DNA of 64,000 bases from the NCBI GenBank assembly GCA_964531025.1, contig CAZHDY010000001.1, positions 558,001 to 622,000 of the forward strand. Reading direction: 5' to 3'. The translations under genes and the position numbers were made by a program. Every line of letters starts with the position of its first letter. Position 1 is the stretch's first letter. The stretch is from CALMEC01 sp964531025. GTDB lineage: Bacteria > Actinomycetota > Thermoleophilia > Miltoncostaeales > Miltoncostaeaceae. Positions 36,606 through 45,619 of this stretch are shown here, in pieces. Under the pieces are notes generated by a model. The model saw only the letters and a list, made by a program, of their open reading frames with translations, was not told the DNA's origin and ran no database searches.

Positions 36606-37233
36606 CCGTCTCCTCTACGACAGGGACAACGACGACGCCCTGAACCGCTACGTCTCATCCGATGGATGGACCAATGACTGGGCCGAGATCACGGCTCTGG
36701 CACGACGGAAGCGCCGACACTCACGGATCATCGGCGTTGGCGCAACGGCGCTTGCCTGTGGCGTGCTCGCAGTGTTCACCGTGGCCCTCCTCCCCAACAC
36801 CAATGATGGCCCGGGTTCGACGCCCTCTGCCGCTGAGGGGGCCGACGGTCTTCTGGGCGCAACCGACATGGTTTCGGTGTGGGAACGCGTGAACGGTACG
36901 GAGACGTGCTTGGACTACACAATCACGGATCCGACAACGAATCGCCTCGAAGACAGTTCGGACTGCGCTGCCGCGCCTATCTATCACGCCGAGGGTTCAC
37001 TCCAGGCGCTCCAACACACCGTTGGCGGCCCCGTCTTGGTCTACGGTGTTCGCCCGGACCGATCGACAAGCGTGACCGTCAGAGGCGGACGAGTTCAGCA
37101 GGACGGCTCGGTCTTCTCCGCCGTCCTTCCCCCCGGCTCCACTGTCCACGTCACCTTTCTGAACGGTGATCAGGTCGTAACGTCCCACACTCCGAGCATC
37201 GATGCGCCTTCCACGTCCGGATCGGGCGGCTAG
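36598..37233 (+). CDS. Single-pass membrane protein, probable anti-sigma factor of pair D
   Basis: A 211-residue protein: a cytoplasmic N-terminus of about 45 residues (YVSSDGWTNDWAEITALARRKRR), one helix (IIGVGATALACGVLAVFTVALL), and an extracytoplasmic domain with two cysteines (ETCLDYTITD and SSDCAAAP). The 8-nt overlap with the sigma gene and the topology suggest an anti-sigma factor, but no known anti-sigma motif is visible. The downstream secreted proteins may be in the same operon. Confidence 0.65.
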   Translation: MDDRLLYDRDNDDALNRYVSSDGWTNDWAEITALARRKRRHSRIIGVGATALACGVLAVFTVALLPNTNDGPGSTPSAAEGADGLLGATDMVSVWERVNGTETCLDYTITDPTTNRLEDSSDCAAAPIYHAEGSLQALQHTVGGPVLVYGVRPDRSTSVTVRGGRVQQDGSVFSAVLPPGSTVHVTFLNGDQVVTSHTPSIDAPSTSGSGG

Positions 37234-37366
37234 TGAGACCGGCAACAGTGACGAGGCGAACCATGGCGCTGCTGCCGTACGGCGCCTGCGTGACACCGCT
37301 TCGAGCCTAGCCTCGAAGCCAGCCCCATTCCATCGTTCTCAAACCTACCCGCACCAAAGGAGACCC

Positions 37367-37753
37367 ATGAAACGCCTACTCACCCCGCTGGTTCTCGCCG
37401 TGACCGCAGGAACGACCCTCGCGCTCGGATCCTCGAATGCGGACGCATTCACATGCGTCTACGTCAACGCGGGCTCGACAAGCACCTGTAACTACGGGAT
37501 GCTGACCGGTGGCGGCTACACACCAGGATGGCTCTACACAGGACCTCAGTCCTCAGGCGTCATTGAGAACAACACTGGCGGCTCACGAAACATATCGCTG
37601 TGGTTCGCCAACGCGTCGACAAAGATTGGCGAAACGAGTACGCCCCTACCCGCTTGGGCAATCCTCTCTAAGACCTCGCCGGCTGGCTCCGTACGGAACC
37701 TCGAAATCAACAACGGGGCCGCTTGGGCGAGCACGAGGTCGTATGTCAACTAG
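37367..37753 (+). CDS. Small secreted protein of unknown function
   Basis: A 128-residue protein with a clear signal peptide (LLTPLVLAVTAGTTLALGSSNADA), then a mature domain rich in Gly, Ser, Asn and Thr with two cysteines (FTCVYVNAGSTSTCNYG), ending in RSYVN. The ATG at 37367 follows AAGGAG. GC content falls here relative to flanking genes. No family recognised; it may be a target or ligand of the ECF system upstream. Confidence 0.75.
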   Translation: MKRLLTPLVLAVTAGTTLALGSSNADAFTCVYVNAGSTSTCNYGMLTGGGYTPGWLYTGPQSSGVIENNTGGSRNISLWFANASTKIGETSTPLPAWAILSKTSPAGSVRNLEINNGAAWASTRSYVN

Positions 37754-37790
37754 TCGCCAACCGCCCCACCTCTTCCCAAGGAGTAGCACA

Positions 37791-38351
37791 ATGGTACGTA
37801 GCACCCGACTTTCCATCCTCGCCGTCGCAGCCGTCGGCGTCCTGGCCGCAGGTGGGATCAGTCTCGCAGTTTCGAGCAGCTCCACTTCCGACCAGTCCGT
37901 TCCACCAACAGACGCGACAGCCCAAACGGTCGCGGATTCCAATCGTCCGTTTCCCCAAGCCGACATGCGAGACGTAGAGGCGGCCACCCATTCGAACGAA
38001 TCGGTAGACGGCTGGCCTGAGCCTGTGGTCCTTGCGGGCGTTCCTCTCAAGATTGTGCGCGGTCATCAAGACGGAGTGAGTTGCTTCGTCGCTGGGCTCC
38101 GCGAAGGGAACTCCGTGCTCTGCGCTCCCGATTCGATTCTCCAGCGGGACGGATTCGTTCAGCGAGACTCGTACGTCGGTGGATCCAACGTGATTAGCGG
38201 AATCAGTCCTCGAGGAGCCCACGTTCGGGGCTTCGATGGGCTTCTGACCGACGGTCGATTCTTTCTCCTCCCGGCCGGAGCGGACTCCGTCAAGTCCGTA
38301 ACCTTCATCGATGACTCAGGCAACGTCATGAAGACTCATCCCGTTTCCTAG
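37791..38351 (+). CDS. Exported or membrane-anchored protein of unknown function
   Basis: A 186-residue protein with an N-terminal signal or anchor (LSILAVAAVGVLAAGGISLAV) and a Ser/Thr-rich linker. The globular part has two cysteines (VSCFVAGLREGNSVLC) and a C-terminal FIDDSGNVMKTHPVS, a beta-strand pattern like the end of the anti-sigma-like proteins (WDADGN). The ATG at 37791 follows AAGGAG, 37 bp after the preceding gene. Probably the last gene of the operon. Confidence 0.7.
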   Translation: MVRSTRLSILAVAAVGVLAAGGISLAVSSSSTSDQSVPPTDATAQTVADSNRPFPQADMRDVEAATHSNESVDGWPEPVVLAGVPLKIVRGHQDGVSCFVAGLREGNSVLCAPDSILQRDGFVQRDSYVGGSNVISGISPRGAHVRGFDGLLTDGRFFLLPAGADSVKSVTFIDDSGNVMKTHPVS

Positions 38352-38432
38352 CACTCGGGTGCCCGCTGATCCCAATCGGACGGGATCACTGTCGCGCTCG
38401 TTGTGTCCGGATCGAGCATCCGGGATGGCCGA

Positions 38433-38479
38433 GAATCGGTATGCGGTGCGGCACTGGGCGCCGTCCTTCATACCGATTC
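38433..38479. terminator. Inverted repeat downstream of the ECF D operon
   Basis: GAATCGGTATG (38433-38443) and CATACCGATTC (38469-38479) are perfect 11-bp inverted arms around a 25-nt GC-rich interior. It lies 81 bp after the last gene of the operon and may end its transcript; it lacks a T-run. The rest of the 284-bp gap holds no gene. Confidence 0.45.
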
Positions 38480-38635
38480 CGCGACCTGGACCGTAGGTTC
38501 GTCAAGCGCCGCGGCTTGCTGAGCTGAGGCCCAACGATCCACGTCGCGCAACGTCCAGACAAGCGTGATGCATTCCTTCGCATCCGATCATCCTCTGGTC
38601 TCGTGGTCCTGAAGGATGGCTAACCTCTGTCCCCC

Positions 38636-40546
38636 GTGACCACCGCTCCCGATCAGCACGACCCGGCACCCGACGAGCGCTACGTCCTCGTCGGGCCCAC
38701 GCACCCCGCCCCCGGCGGCATTGTGCACTTCACCGAGGGGCTGGCGCGGGCCCTCGCGGCACGCGGCCAGACGCTCGTCATCGGATGGACCCGCCGGTTT
38801 CCCGAGCGCCTCTACCCCGGCACGATCGAGGACCGGACCTCGCAGGAGACCGTGGTCAGCGCGATCGGCGAACCCATCCTCGACCTGCTCGCGCCGCGCA
38901 CCTGGAGGACGGCCGCCCGGCGGATCATCGCGTTCGGTCCCGCAGTGGCCGTGCTGCAGTGGTGGCACCCGATGCACGCCCCGGTCATCCGCTCGCTGGC
39001 GCGACGGCTGCGTGTGCACGGCATCCACGTGACACTGATCTGCCACAACGTCGAGCCGCACGAGTCGAACGCCGTCTGGCGTCGCCTGACCCGCCGGGCG
39101 CTGCGGTCGGTCGACAGCATCGTCGTGCATTCGTCGCACCTCGTTCCGGTGGCACGCCGGCTCGCGCCGAAGGTGCCGGTGACGACCTCCTTCCTCCCCA
39201 TCTTCGACAACGTGGCCCGCGCGGGAGGTCAGGCCACGGCGGACGAGATCCAGCACATACGCGATCGCGTCGGAGCCGCCGCGGACCAGCCGATCATCCT
39301 CACGTTCGGTTACGTGCGCCCCTACAAGGGCGTGGAGGACGCCATCGCCGCCACGGTGCACTGCACCACCCGGCCGCTCCTGGTGGTGGCCGGCGAATGC
39401 TGGGGTGATGCCGAGCGGTACGAGGGACTCGTGCGGCAGTCGGGTGCGGCCGACCGCATCGTCCTCGACCTGCGCTACATCCCCAACGAGGAGCTGCCGG
39501 CGCTGTTCGGCGCGAGTTCGGCCGTCGTCCTCCCCTACCGCGACGCGACCCAGTCCGGTGTGGCAACGCTCGCCTTCGCCTTCGACCGGCCGGTGGTGGC
39601 CACCGAGGTGGGCGGCCTGGGTGAGCTCGTCACCGATGGCGAGACCGGGGTGCTCGTCACACCCGACTCCCCGCGCGATCTGGCCCGCGGGATCGACCGC
39701 CTGCTCACCGACACCCGCGACTGGCGCCCGGCGATCGCCCGCACCCGCAACGCCCTGTCCTGGGACCACTATGCGCAGACCCTGTCGCTGGCGACACACG
39801 GCCATCACACCAGCCACGCCGTCCTTGACGCACCGTCACGCATGGATAAGGCGGCCAAGATCGTCCGCGTCATCGAGCGTCACCGCCCGCTGGAGGGCGC
39901 CCGCGTCCTCGACATCGGCACCGGCAGCGGCGTGATCGCCGCCGAGATCGGAGAGATCACCGGGCCGTCGGGAAGTGTCACCAGCATCGACCTGCGCGAC
40001 GAGCGCGTGGTGAATGAGGGCTTCACGTTCCACACATTCGACGGCAAGAGGTTCCCGGTGGCCGACGGGTCGATGGACGTCGTGATCTCGAACCACGTCC
40101 TCGAGCACGTGGGCGATGCGCGGGCGCAGGCGCGTCACCTCGACGAGATCATGCGGGTGCTGCATCCCGACGGGCTCGTCTACGTGGCGCTGCCCCACCG
40201 GTGGCAGGCGATCGAGAATCACTACCGGCTCCCCATGCTGGGCTGGACGCGGGGACGGACCGCCGACCGTTACGTCAGGACGACGGGAAAAGCCCAGGAG
40301 TTCGACATCCGTTCGCTGGGCCGCCGGGAACTCGTCCGGCTGATGACCCGCGCCGGGTTCGTCTCCCACGACGCGACGGACGAGCTGATCGACGTCTCGC
40401 TGGAGCTGGGGCAGGAGCGCAGCATGCGCCTGCTTCGGCGGGCGCGGCCGCTCCGCACGGTGCTGCGGGGGCCGCTGCTGCCGACCATCGTGGCGATCGG
40501 ACGGAAGCCCGACCGCCACCTCTCATACGCCACTACCCCTCGGTGA
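38636..40546 (+). CDS. Glycosyltransferase (GT4) fused to a SAM-dependent methyltransferase
   Basis: A 636-residue fusion. Residues about 15-385 are a GT-B glycosyltransferase with PAPGGIVHFTEGLARAL near the N-terminus, ILTFGYVRPYKGVEDAI and SAVVLPYRDATQSGV...FDRPVVATEVGGLGEL in the sugar-nucleotide domain. Residues about 405-560 are a class I methyltransferase (ARVLDIGTGSG near 423, VVISNHVLEHV). The GTG at 38636 has no strong ribosome binding site. It likely adds and methylates a sugar of a cell-surface glycan. The last 14 nt overlap the convergent cyclophilin gene. Confidence 0.85.
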   Translation: MTTAPDQHDPAPDERYVLVGPTHPAPGGIVHFTEGLARALAARGQTLVIGWTRRFPERLYPGTIEDRTSQETVVSAIGEPILDLLAPRTWRTAARRIIAFGPAVAVLQWWHPMHAPVIRSLARRLRVHGIHVTLICHNVEPHESNAVWRRLTRRALRSVDSIVVHSSHLVPVARRLAPKVPVTTSFLPIFDNVARAGGQATADEIQHIRDRVGAAADQPIILTFGYVRPYKGVEDAIAATVHCTTRPLLVVAGECWGDAERYEGLVRQSGAADRIVLDLRYIPNEELPALFGASSAVVLPYRDATQSGVATLAFAFDRPVVATEVGGLGELVTDGETGVLVTPDSPRDLARGIDRLLTDTRDWRPAIARTRNALSWDHYAQTLSLATHGHHTSHAVLDAPSRMDKAAKIVRVIERHRPLEGARVLDIGTGSGVIAAEIGEITGPSGSVTSIDLRDERVVNEGFTFHTFDGKRFPVADGSMDVVISNHVLEHVGDARAQARHLDEIMRVLHPDGLVYVALPHRWQAIENHYRLPMLGWTRGRTADRYVRTTGKAQEFDIRSLGRRELVRLMTRAGFVSHDATDELIDVSLELGQERSMRLLRRARPLRTVLRGPLLPTIVAIGRKPDRHLSYATTPR

Positions 40547-41030
40547 TCGTCACCGAGTTGATGGTCACCGGGGTCGTGGGACGGTCCCCGCGGTCGGTTG
40601 CCGTAACACCGATCGCGTCGACCACGTCCTGACCGGATATGACCACACCGAAGTTGGTGTGGTTGCCGTCCAGCCACGGGGTGGAGTCGGCGGTCACGAT
40701 GAAGAACTGGCTACCGTTGGTGTTGGGGCCGGCGTTCGCCATGGCGAGCGAGCCCTTGACCAGCTTGTGGTCGTTGATCTCATCGGCGAACTTGTAGCCC
40801 GGTCCACCGGTGCCGATGCCGTCGGGGCATCCGCCCTGGATCATGAAGTCCTTGATCACACGGTGGAAGATGAGGCCGTCGTAGAAGCCGGCCTTGGCGA
40901 GCCCGACGAAGTTGCCCACGGTCTGGGGTGAGTCCGCCGCGTAGAGCTCGACGGTGAAGCTGCCCTCGCTCGTGTCGAAGGTTGCGGTGTAGGTCGTACC
41001 CGTGTCGGCCGGGGGTGGAAGGGTCGGCAT
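40533..41030 (-). CDS. Cyclophilin-type peptidyl-prolyl cis-trans isomerase
   Basis: A 165-residue cytoplasmic cyclophilin with the family core FVGLAKAGFYDGLIFHRVIKDFMIQGG, then GSLAMANAGPNTNGSQFFI and HTNFGVVISGQDVV. No signal peptide. It lies 72 bp downstream of the pair B membrane protein on the same strand, so it may be read through from that unit. Confidence 0.93.
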   Translation of the reverse strand: MPTLPPPADTGTTYTATFDTSEGSFTVELYAADSPQTVGNFVGLAKAGFYDGLIFHRVIKDFMIQGGCPDGIGTGGPGYKFADEINDHKLVKGSLAMANAGPNTNGSQFFIVTADSTPWLDGNHTNFGVVISGQDVVDAIGVTATDRGDRPTTPVTINSVTITEG

Positions 41031-41102
41031 TCATGGCTCCTTGTGTGCTTGCGACGTGGAGAGCCTAGCGAGCGGAGGCAACCGGATTCCGCTCGCGGTG
41101 CG

Positions 41103-42734
41103 TCAGCTGCGGATGAGCGTTCGCGGTGACACGGGAATCGGATTCCCATCAGCGTCCCACGCGAGGATCGTCGCGCTACTGGAGATCTCCATGTTCCCGA
41201 GTCCATCCGGGCTGTCGTCGATCGAGGGGAACTCGTCCTCCACCCAGACCATCCACCATCCGTTCCGGATCACGGCCTCGTAGTGCCGGTCGGCGATCCG
41301 GACAGCGACACGGGCGACACCGGGACGCACCCGGCCGAGATCCGTGTACAGAACGGGAACCATTCCGTCCTTCACTCGGTCGGTGCCTCCGCCACCTCCG
41401 CCGCACCTCACGACGAGCGGGGTTCCGACACCCACAGGGCATGCACTGCGTTGAGGCCCCGGGTTCTCCGTACCGACCAGATGCGCGCCACCATTCGGAT
41501 ATCCGTACGGTCGACTCTCGTCGTGAAAGGCCGTCGCGACAAGGACACCGCGGTACTCCGCACCCAGGACGAGCCGTTCACGACCGCCGATGCGACCCGC
41601 CGCGAGACGCACCCAGCGTGATTCCGGGGGAAGGCCCTTCGCCGCCGATCCGGGCCCGGCCGCCGTGCGGTACGCCTCGTACCGTTCGGGAGACTTCGAC
41701 CCGTACTTGCCGATCGACTGAACGGCGATCGTGCCGCCCAGGTCGGGCCGGGCGACGGTCGGGATCAACGACCACCGCCCCATCGGAAGCCGGAGTTCCC
41801 CGTCGCGTGTGAGTGTCCCCGTCCCGACCCTGTCCGCATAGAGATCAGGCTCGCCCGTGGTCGCCGTGCCGACGAACACGCTCACCCGGCGATCCTCGTC
41901 GAGTCGGTGCCGCGGGTCGGTGAGCACCACGACACTGTCGCCATCGGGCTGGATCCCACGAATGGACGACGAGGGCACCACGGGTGTCCGCCGCATCAAC
42001 CGGACGGGACCACCGTCGCGCCCACCGACGATACTGACGTCGACGGGCACCGACAGGGTCGCCCCGCGGGCTCCGCGTTCCGCCTTCCACTTCTCGGCGT
42101 CCTCACGTGACGTCAGACCCGTGGGGATCGACCAGGTTCCGTTCGTCTCGTGCTCCTGGACGTAGTAGCTCCTCGGCTCCCCGGGTTTCCCCGGAATCTC
42201 GGGCAGGTCGCCGATGTTCGACGCTGTCGCTATGACACCCGCTTCGTCGTCGACGATCACCATCCGGGAGAACCGCAGATAGTCGTGGACCTGATCGGGC
42301 GTCTCGGCACCCGGAAGACGAACCGTCACCGTGTCGCCGTCGGTGGCGACGACTTCGACACCCGCGGCGCCCTCGTCATCGGTTCGGAACGCCAGGGCGG
42401 TGGCGAACCGACGACGCATCTCTTCGATCGACATGCCCTCGTCCGGCGTCAGCCTGACGGTCGCGGTCATCCCCCAGTCGACGCGGGCCGGCGGGATCGT
42501 GGGCGTCGCCGGAACCGGGTCGGGCCGGTTCCCGTCGCGCAGGACGAACGCCAGCGCGAGGACGAGGATCAGCGCCATGGACACCGACGCCGTGACCAGG
42601 ACCGCCCGACCGTTCACACGACGTTCCTGCGTGCGTACACCTGACGGTGCCGCATCGACGATCTGGTCGACGAGGCCCTCGGCCGGCCCCCGAACGGACC
42701 TCCGAAGCTCGCGGATCGCGTCGTCGACATTCAT
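41103..42734 (-). CDS. Membrane protein of ECF pair B, paralogue of 33680 and 43401
   Basis: A 543-residue paralogue with the same plan: MNVDDAIRELRRSVRGPAEG at the N-terminus, helix VLVTASVSMALILVLALAFV, SecD P1-like domain (ATVRLTPDEGMSIEEMRRRF, VTVRLPGAETPDQV), a middle region and the conserved end with two cysteines (ACPVGVGTPLVVRC), GRVRPGVARVAVRIAD, NGWW and AWDADGNPIPVSP. It overlaps sigma B by ATGA. Probable anti-sigma factor of unknown class; the ectodomain would be the sensor. Confidence 0.8.
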   Translation of the reverse strand: MNVDDAIRELRRSVRGPAEGLVDQIVDAAPSGVRTQERRVNGRAVLVTASVSMALILVLALAFVLRDGNRPDPVPATPTIPPARVDWGMTATVRLTPDEGMSIEEMRRRFATALAFRTDDEGAAGVEVVATDGDTVTVRLPGAETPDQVHDYLRFSRMVIVDDEAGVIATASNIGDLPEIPGKPGEPRSYYVQEHETNGTWSIPTGLTSREDAEKWKAERGARGATLSVPVDVSIVGGRDGGPVRLMRRTPVVPSSSIRGIQPDGDSVVVLTDPRHRLDEDRRVSVFVGTATTGEPDLYADRVGTGTLTRDGELRLPMGRWSLIPTVARPDLGGTIAVQSIGKYGSKSPERYEAYRTAAGPGSAAKGLPPESRWVRLAAGRIGGRERLVLGAEYRGVLVATAFHDESRPYGYPNGGAHLVGTENPGPQRSACPVGVGTPLVVRCGGGGGGTDRVKDGMVPVLYTDLGRVRPGVARVAVRIADRHYEAVIRNGWWMVWVEDEFPSIDDSPDGLGNMEISSSATILAWDADGNPIPVSPRTLIRS

Positions 42735-43300
42735 GCCAGTCCTCCATCCGTATCCGGGGTGACGTCATCCAGGGGTGTGGCCGTGTCGGCCAGGTCGCGT
42801 GCCGCGCGGGCGCGTGCCCGATGCAGCCACCCCTTGACCGTCCCCTCGCGGACGTCGAGCGCCTCCGCGATCTCGCGCGTCGTCAGTTCGGCGACCGCCG
42901 CCAGGAAGAGCACCTCACGGTGCCGTGGACGCATATGGGCAAGAGATGCCGCGAGACGCGGTTCCAACCCGTCGAGGTCCCTCTGCGGAGCCGCCGCGTC
43001 GGCCAGGTCGATGCCGGTCGTCGCCAGATGCCGCAGGTGGCGGGCCTCACGCCGGCGGCGCGTGCGCGACAGGTTGGTCGCGATCCCGAGAAGCCATGGC
43101 CGCGCGGAGTCCGCGTCCGACTGGAAGCGGTCCGCCAGCCGGTACGCCGTGAGGAACACGTCGTTCGTGATCTCGTCGGCGTCCGCCGCACCCAATCGGC
43201 GTGCGAGGTACCGATGGACCATGTCGATGTGACGCCGGACGAACCGCTCGAACATCTCGGGATCGTCCACACGGCGCAGGAGCTCGGAATCCGTTTCCAT
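42731..43300 (-). CDS. ECF sigma factor of pair B
   Basis: A 189-residue ECF sigma factor, closely similar to sigma A and C over its whole length (FERFVRRHIDMVHRYLARRL, ITNDVFLTAYRLADRF, ARPWLLGIATNLSRTRRRRE, MRPRHREVLFLAAVAELTTR, VREGTVKGWLHRARARA). Differences cluster in the region-4 helix and in the linker, so the three may differ in regulation more than in promoter choice. The conserved promoter B lies at 43301-43339. Confidence 0.92.
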   Translation of the reverse strand: METDSELLRRVDDPEMFERFVRRHIDMVHRYLARRLGAADADEITNDVFLTAYRLADRFQSDADSARPWLLGIATNLSRTRRRREARHLRHLATTGIDLADAAAPQRDLDGLEPRLAASLAHMRPRHREVLFLAAVAELTTREIAEALDVREGTVKGWLHRARARAARDLADTATPLDDVTPDTDGGLA

Positions 43301-43339
43301 TACTCCCTATTCGCCGCCGACCACGCGGATCGTTACACC
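43301..43339 (-). promoter_or_regulatory. Conserved ECF promoter B
   Basis: The minus strand reads GGTGTAACGATCC (43339-43327), then 26 nt with GCGAATAGGGAG directly before the ATG. Spacing to the start codon is identical to promoters A and C. Confidence 0.7.
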
Positions 43340-43400
43340 CGGTCAGCCGCCGTTGCAGGTGGCTGACCGTAGACCAGGGCGGCTTACCTCCCAGTCGGTA

Positions 43401-45056
43401 CTACTCGTTCGTGATGGACTCCGGTGGCGACATGGGAACGCGGTTTCCGTCGGCGTCCCAGGCGGAGAACGTGGGTTGTCCTCCAGCAGATCTCATCGCT
43501 TCCTTCATATCCTCGCGCTTCGTGGACGATGATGCCGGCCAGTCGATCGTCGTGTGGACAAGCCACCACCCGTCCTTGATGACCGCTTCGCGCTCGACAC
43601 CCCCGAACGTCATGACGATTCGAGCGACACCGGGCTGGACGCGTCCGTAGTCCATCGTCCACACCACGCTCGGTCCATCCGGTTTCCCGTCGATCGGACC
43701 GCCCCCGCCCATCCCTCCGCAGCGGACGACGCGAGGAGTGCCGACCCCTGCCGGGCATGTCACCCCAGCGGGACCTCCCGATGAGCCGCCGACGCGCGCA
43801 TTCACCGAGCGGCCGGGTTCCATGGTCATCATCGCCACGACGGTGTCTCCGCGCATTCCGGCGGCGAGGACGTAGTCACGGTCGTCGAAGCGACCGGTGA
43901 GCAGTTGCCGCCACGAGGATGCATCCGACCCGCCCGAGGGCGGACGGAGGTCGGGCTGAAGAGCCTTCGCCAACGGTTCGCCCGGAGCGCCCGGCTGCTG
44001 ACCGTATGTCGCGGCGTCGACCAGCTCGACGCGCCCTCCGATGCCCTGACGCGGAACCTCAAGCGTCCACCCGGAGTAGCCGGGGTCGACCGTCAGACGT
44101 CCGTTCTCCGTGACGTCGGCAAGCCCTATCTGGATGGCACCGAGTTCGTTCGGCCCCGTGTCGGACGGCTGGGAGAGGACACGCACACGGGTACCTGCGG
44201 CCGGGCGATGTTCCCGATCGATCGCCAACGTGGCCCGTGTCCCTTCGATCGAGACGATGCGCACCGATGATGACGGAATGTCCGCTCCCAGACGCATCAG
44301 TCCCACCGGCTGGGGGGTCGGAGTGCTGCTCCCACCGACGACCACCAGATCCGAGGGCACGGCGATCATCTCCGCCCTGCCACCGTCCTTCTTCATCGCC
44401 TCCTCTGCGGCACTCCGTGAGGAGTAACGCGTGGCCTGGGACCAGCCGTACCCCTCCAAGTACCACTGGACGTAGTAGGCGACCGGGGTGTCCGGTCCGA
44501 TGAGGCGGGAAGCCTCGGATTCGATGTCCTTGAGGCTGTCACCCGACGCGAGGACGTCGTCCTCCTCGATGACCACGAGTCGCCGGTACCGCAGGAAGGC
44601 CTCGACTTCGGCTTCGGCCTGAGCCCCCGGGAGGCGCACCGTCATCCGGTCACCGTCCGACGACAGCACCTCCACACCCGCACCGTCGTAGTCGCGGGTC
44701 CGGAACGCCAGCGCAGCCGTGAACCGCTCGCGCATCTCCTCGATCGAGACGCCCTCATCCGGCGTCAGCCGGACGGTTGCGATCTGACCCCAGTCGACTC
44801 GCGCGGCGGCAATGGTAGGCGCGGCCGGGACGGCCTCCGAGCCACCGCCACGGATGAGCATGCCCGCCGCCACGAAGACGACAGCGGCAGCGCCCACCGA
44901 TCCGGCGACCAGGACCCCCTTCCCTGTCGGCCGGCGCCGACGTGGTGAGGGAGCACGCCCGGGACTCGACACCGCAACGACTATGCGGTCGATGAGGTCC
45001 TCCGACGGTCCCGGCACGGAGCGGCGGAACTGGCGAACAGCATCGTCGACGTTCAT
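43401..45056 (-). CDS. Membrane protein of ECF pair C, paralogue of 33680 and 41103
   Basis: A 551-residue third copy: MNVDDAVRQFRRSVPGPSED at the N-terminus, helix VLVAGSVGAAAVVFVAAGML, SecD P1-like domain (ATVRLTPDEGVSIEEMRERF, MTVRLPGAQAEAEV), and the conserved end TCPAGVGTPRVVRC, GRVQPGVARIVMTF, DGWW and AWDADGNRVPMSPP. The middle 200 residues are the most divergent between the three, as expected for a sensing region. It overlaps sigma C by ATGA. Confidence 0.8.
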   Translation of the reverse strand: MNVDDAVRQFRRSVPGPSEDLIDRIVVAVSSPGRAPSPRRRRPTGKGVLVAGSVGAAAVVFVAAGMLIRGGGSEAVPAAPTIAAARVDWGQIATVRLTPDEGVSIEEMRERFTAALAFRTRDYDGAGVEVLSSDGDRMTVRLPGAQAEAEVEAFLRYRRLVVIEEDDVLASGDSLKDIESEASRLIGPDTPVAYYVQWYLEGYGWSQATRYSSRSAAEEAMKKDGGRAEMIAVPSDLVVVGGSSTPTPQPVGLMRLGADIPSSSVRIVSIEGTRATLAIDREHRPAAGTRVRVLSQPSDTGPNELGAIQIGLADVTENGRLTVDPGYSGWTLEVPRQGIGGRVELVDAATYGQQPGAPGEPLAKALQPDLRPPSGGSDASSWRQLLTGRFDDRDYVLAAGMRGDTVVAMMTMEPGRSVNARVGGSSGGPAGVTCPAGVGTPRVVRCGGMGGGGPIDGKPDGPSVVWTMDYGRVQPGVARIVMTFGGVEREAVIKDGWWLVHTTIDWPASSSTKREDMKEAMRSAGGQPTFSAWDADGNRVPMSPPESITNE

Positions 45057-45619
45057 GTCAATCCTCCATCTGCGCCCGTGGCCTCGTCGAGGCCGACGGA
45101 CGGATCGGTCAGGTCACGTGCGGCACGCGAGCGCGCACGGTGCAACCAGGTCTTGACGGTCCCCTCGGGTACTCCCAGCGCCTCGGCGATCTCCGGAACG
45201 GTGAGCTCAGCTACGGCGGCGAGGAACAGCACCTCACGGTGCCGCGGTCGCATCCGAGCGAGCGACGCCGCCAGACGCGGATCCAAGCCGTCCAGGTCGC
45301 GCTGGGGCGCGGCCGGATCCACGGGATCGACACCGGTCGATGCAAGGTGCTTCAGATGACGCGCCTCACTGCGATGCCGGTTGCGCATCAGGTTGGTGGC
45401 GATTCCCAGCAGCCACGGCCTCGCGGACTCCGTGTCCGATCGGAAGCGACCCGCCTGCCGGTAGGCCGTGAGGAACACGTCGTTCGTGACCTCGTCCGCA
45501 TCGCTCACGCCGAGGCGTCGGGCGACGTACCGGTGCACCACGTCTACATGGCGCCGGAGAAAGCGCTCGAAGCACTCGGGCTCGTCAACGCGCTTCAGGA
45601 GTTCCCTGTCGGTTTCCAT
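45053..45619 (-). CDS. ECF sigma factor of pair C
   Basis: A 188-residue ECF sigma factor paralogous to A and B (FERFLRRHVDVVHRYVARRL, TNDVFLTAYRQAGRF, ARPWLLGIATNLMRNRHRSE, PEGTVKTWLHRARSRA). The ATG at 45619 aligns with the starts of A and B; the longer open frame up to 45748 includes the promoter and is not coding. Confidence 0.92.
   Translation of the reverse strand: METDRELLKRVDEPECFERFLRRHVDVVHRYVARRLGVSDADEVTNDVFLTAYRQAGRFRSDTESARPWLLGIATNLMRNRHRSEARHLKHLASTGVDPVDPAAPQRDLDGLDPRLAASLARMRPRHREVLFLAAVAELTVPEIAEALGVPEGTVKTWLHRARSRAARDLTDPSVGLDEATGADGGLT

Noticed and set aside
38386..38583. 65-residue minus-strand frame in the gap after the ECF D operon
   Set aside because: Arg-rich random-type composition, no ribosome binding site, and it runs across an inverted repeat.
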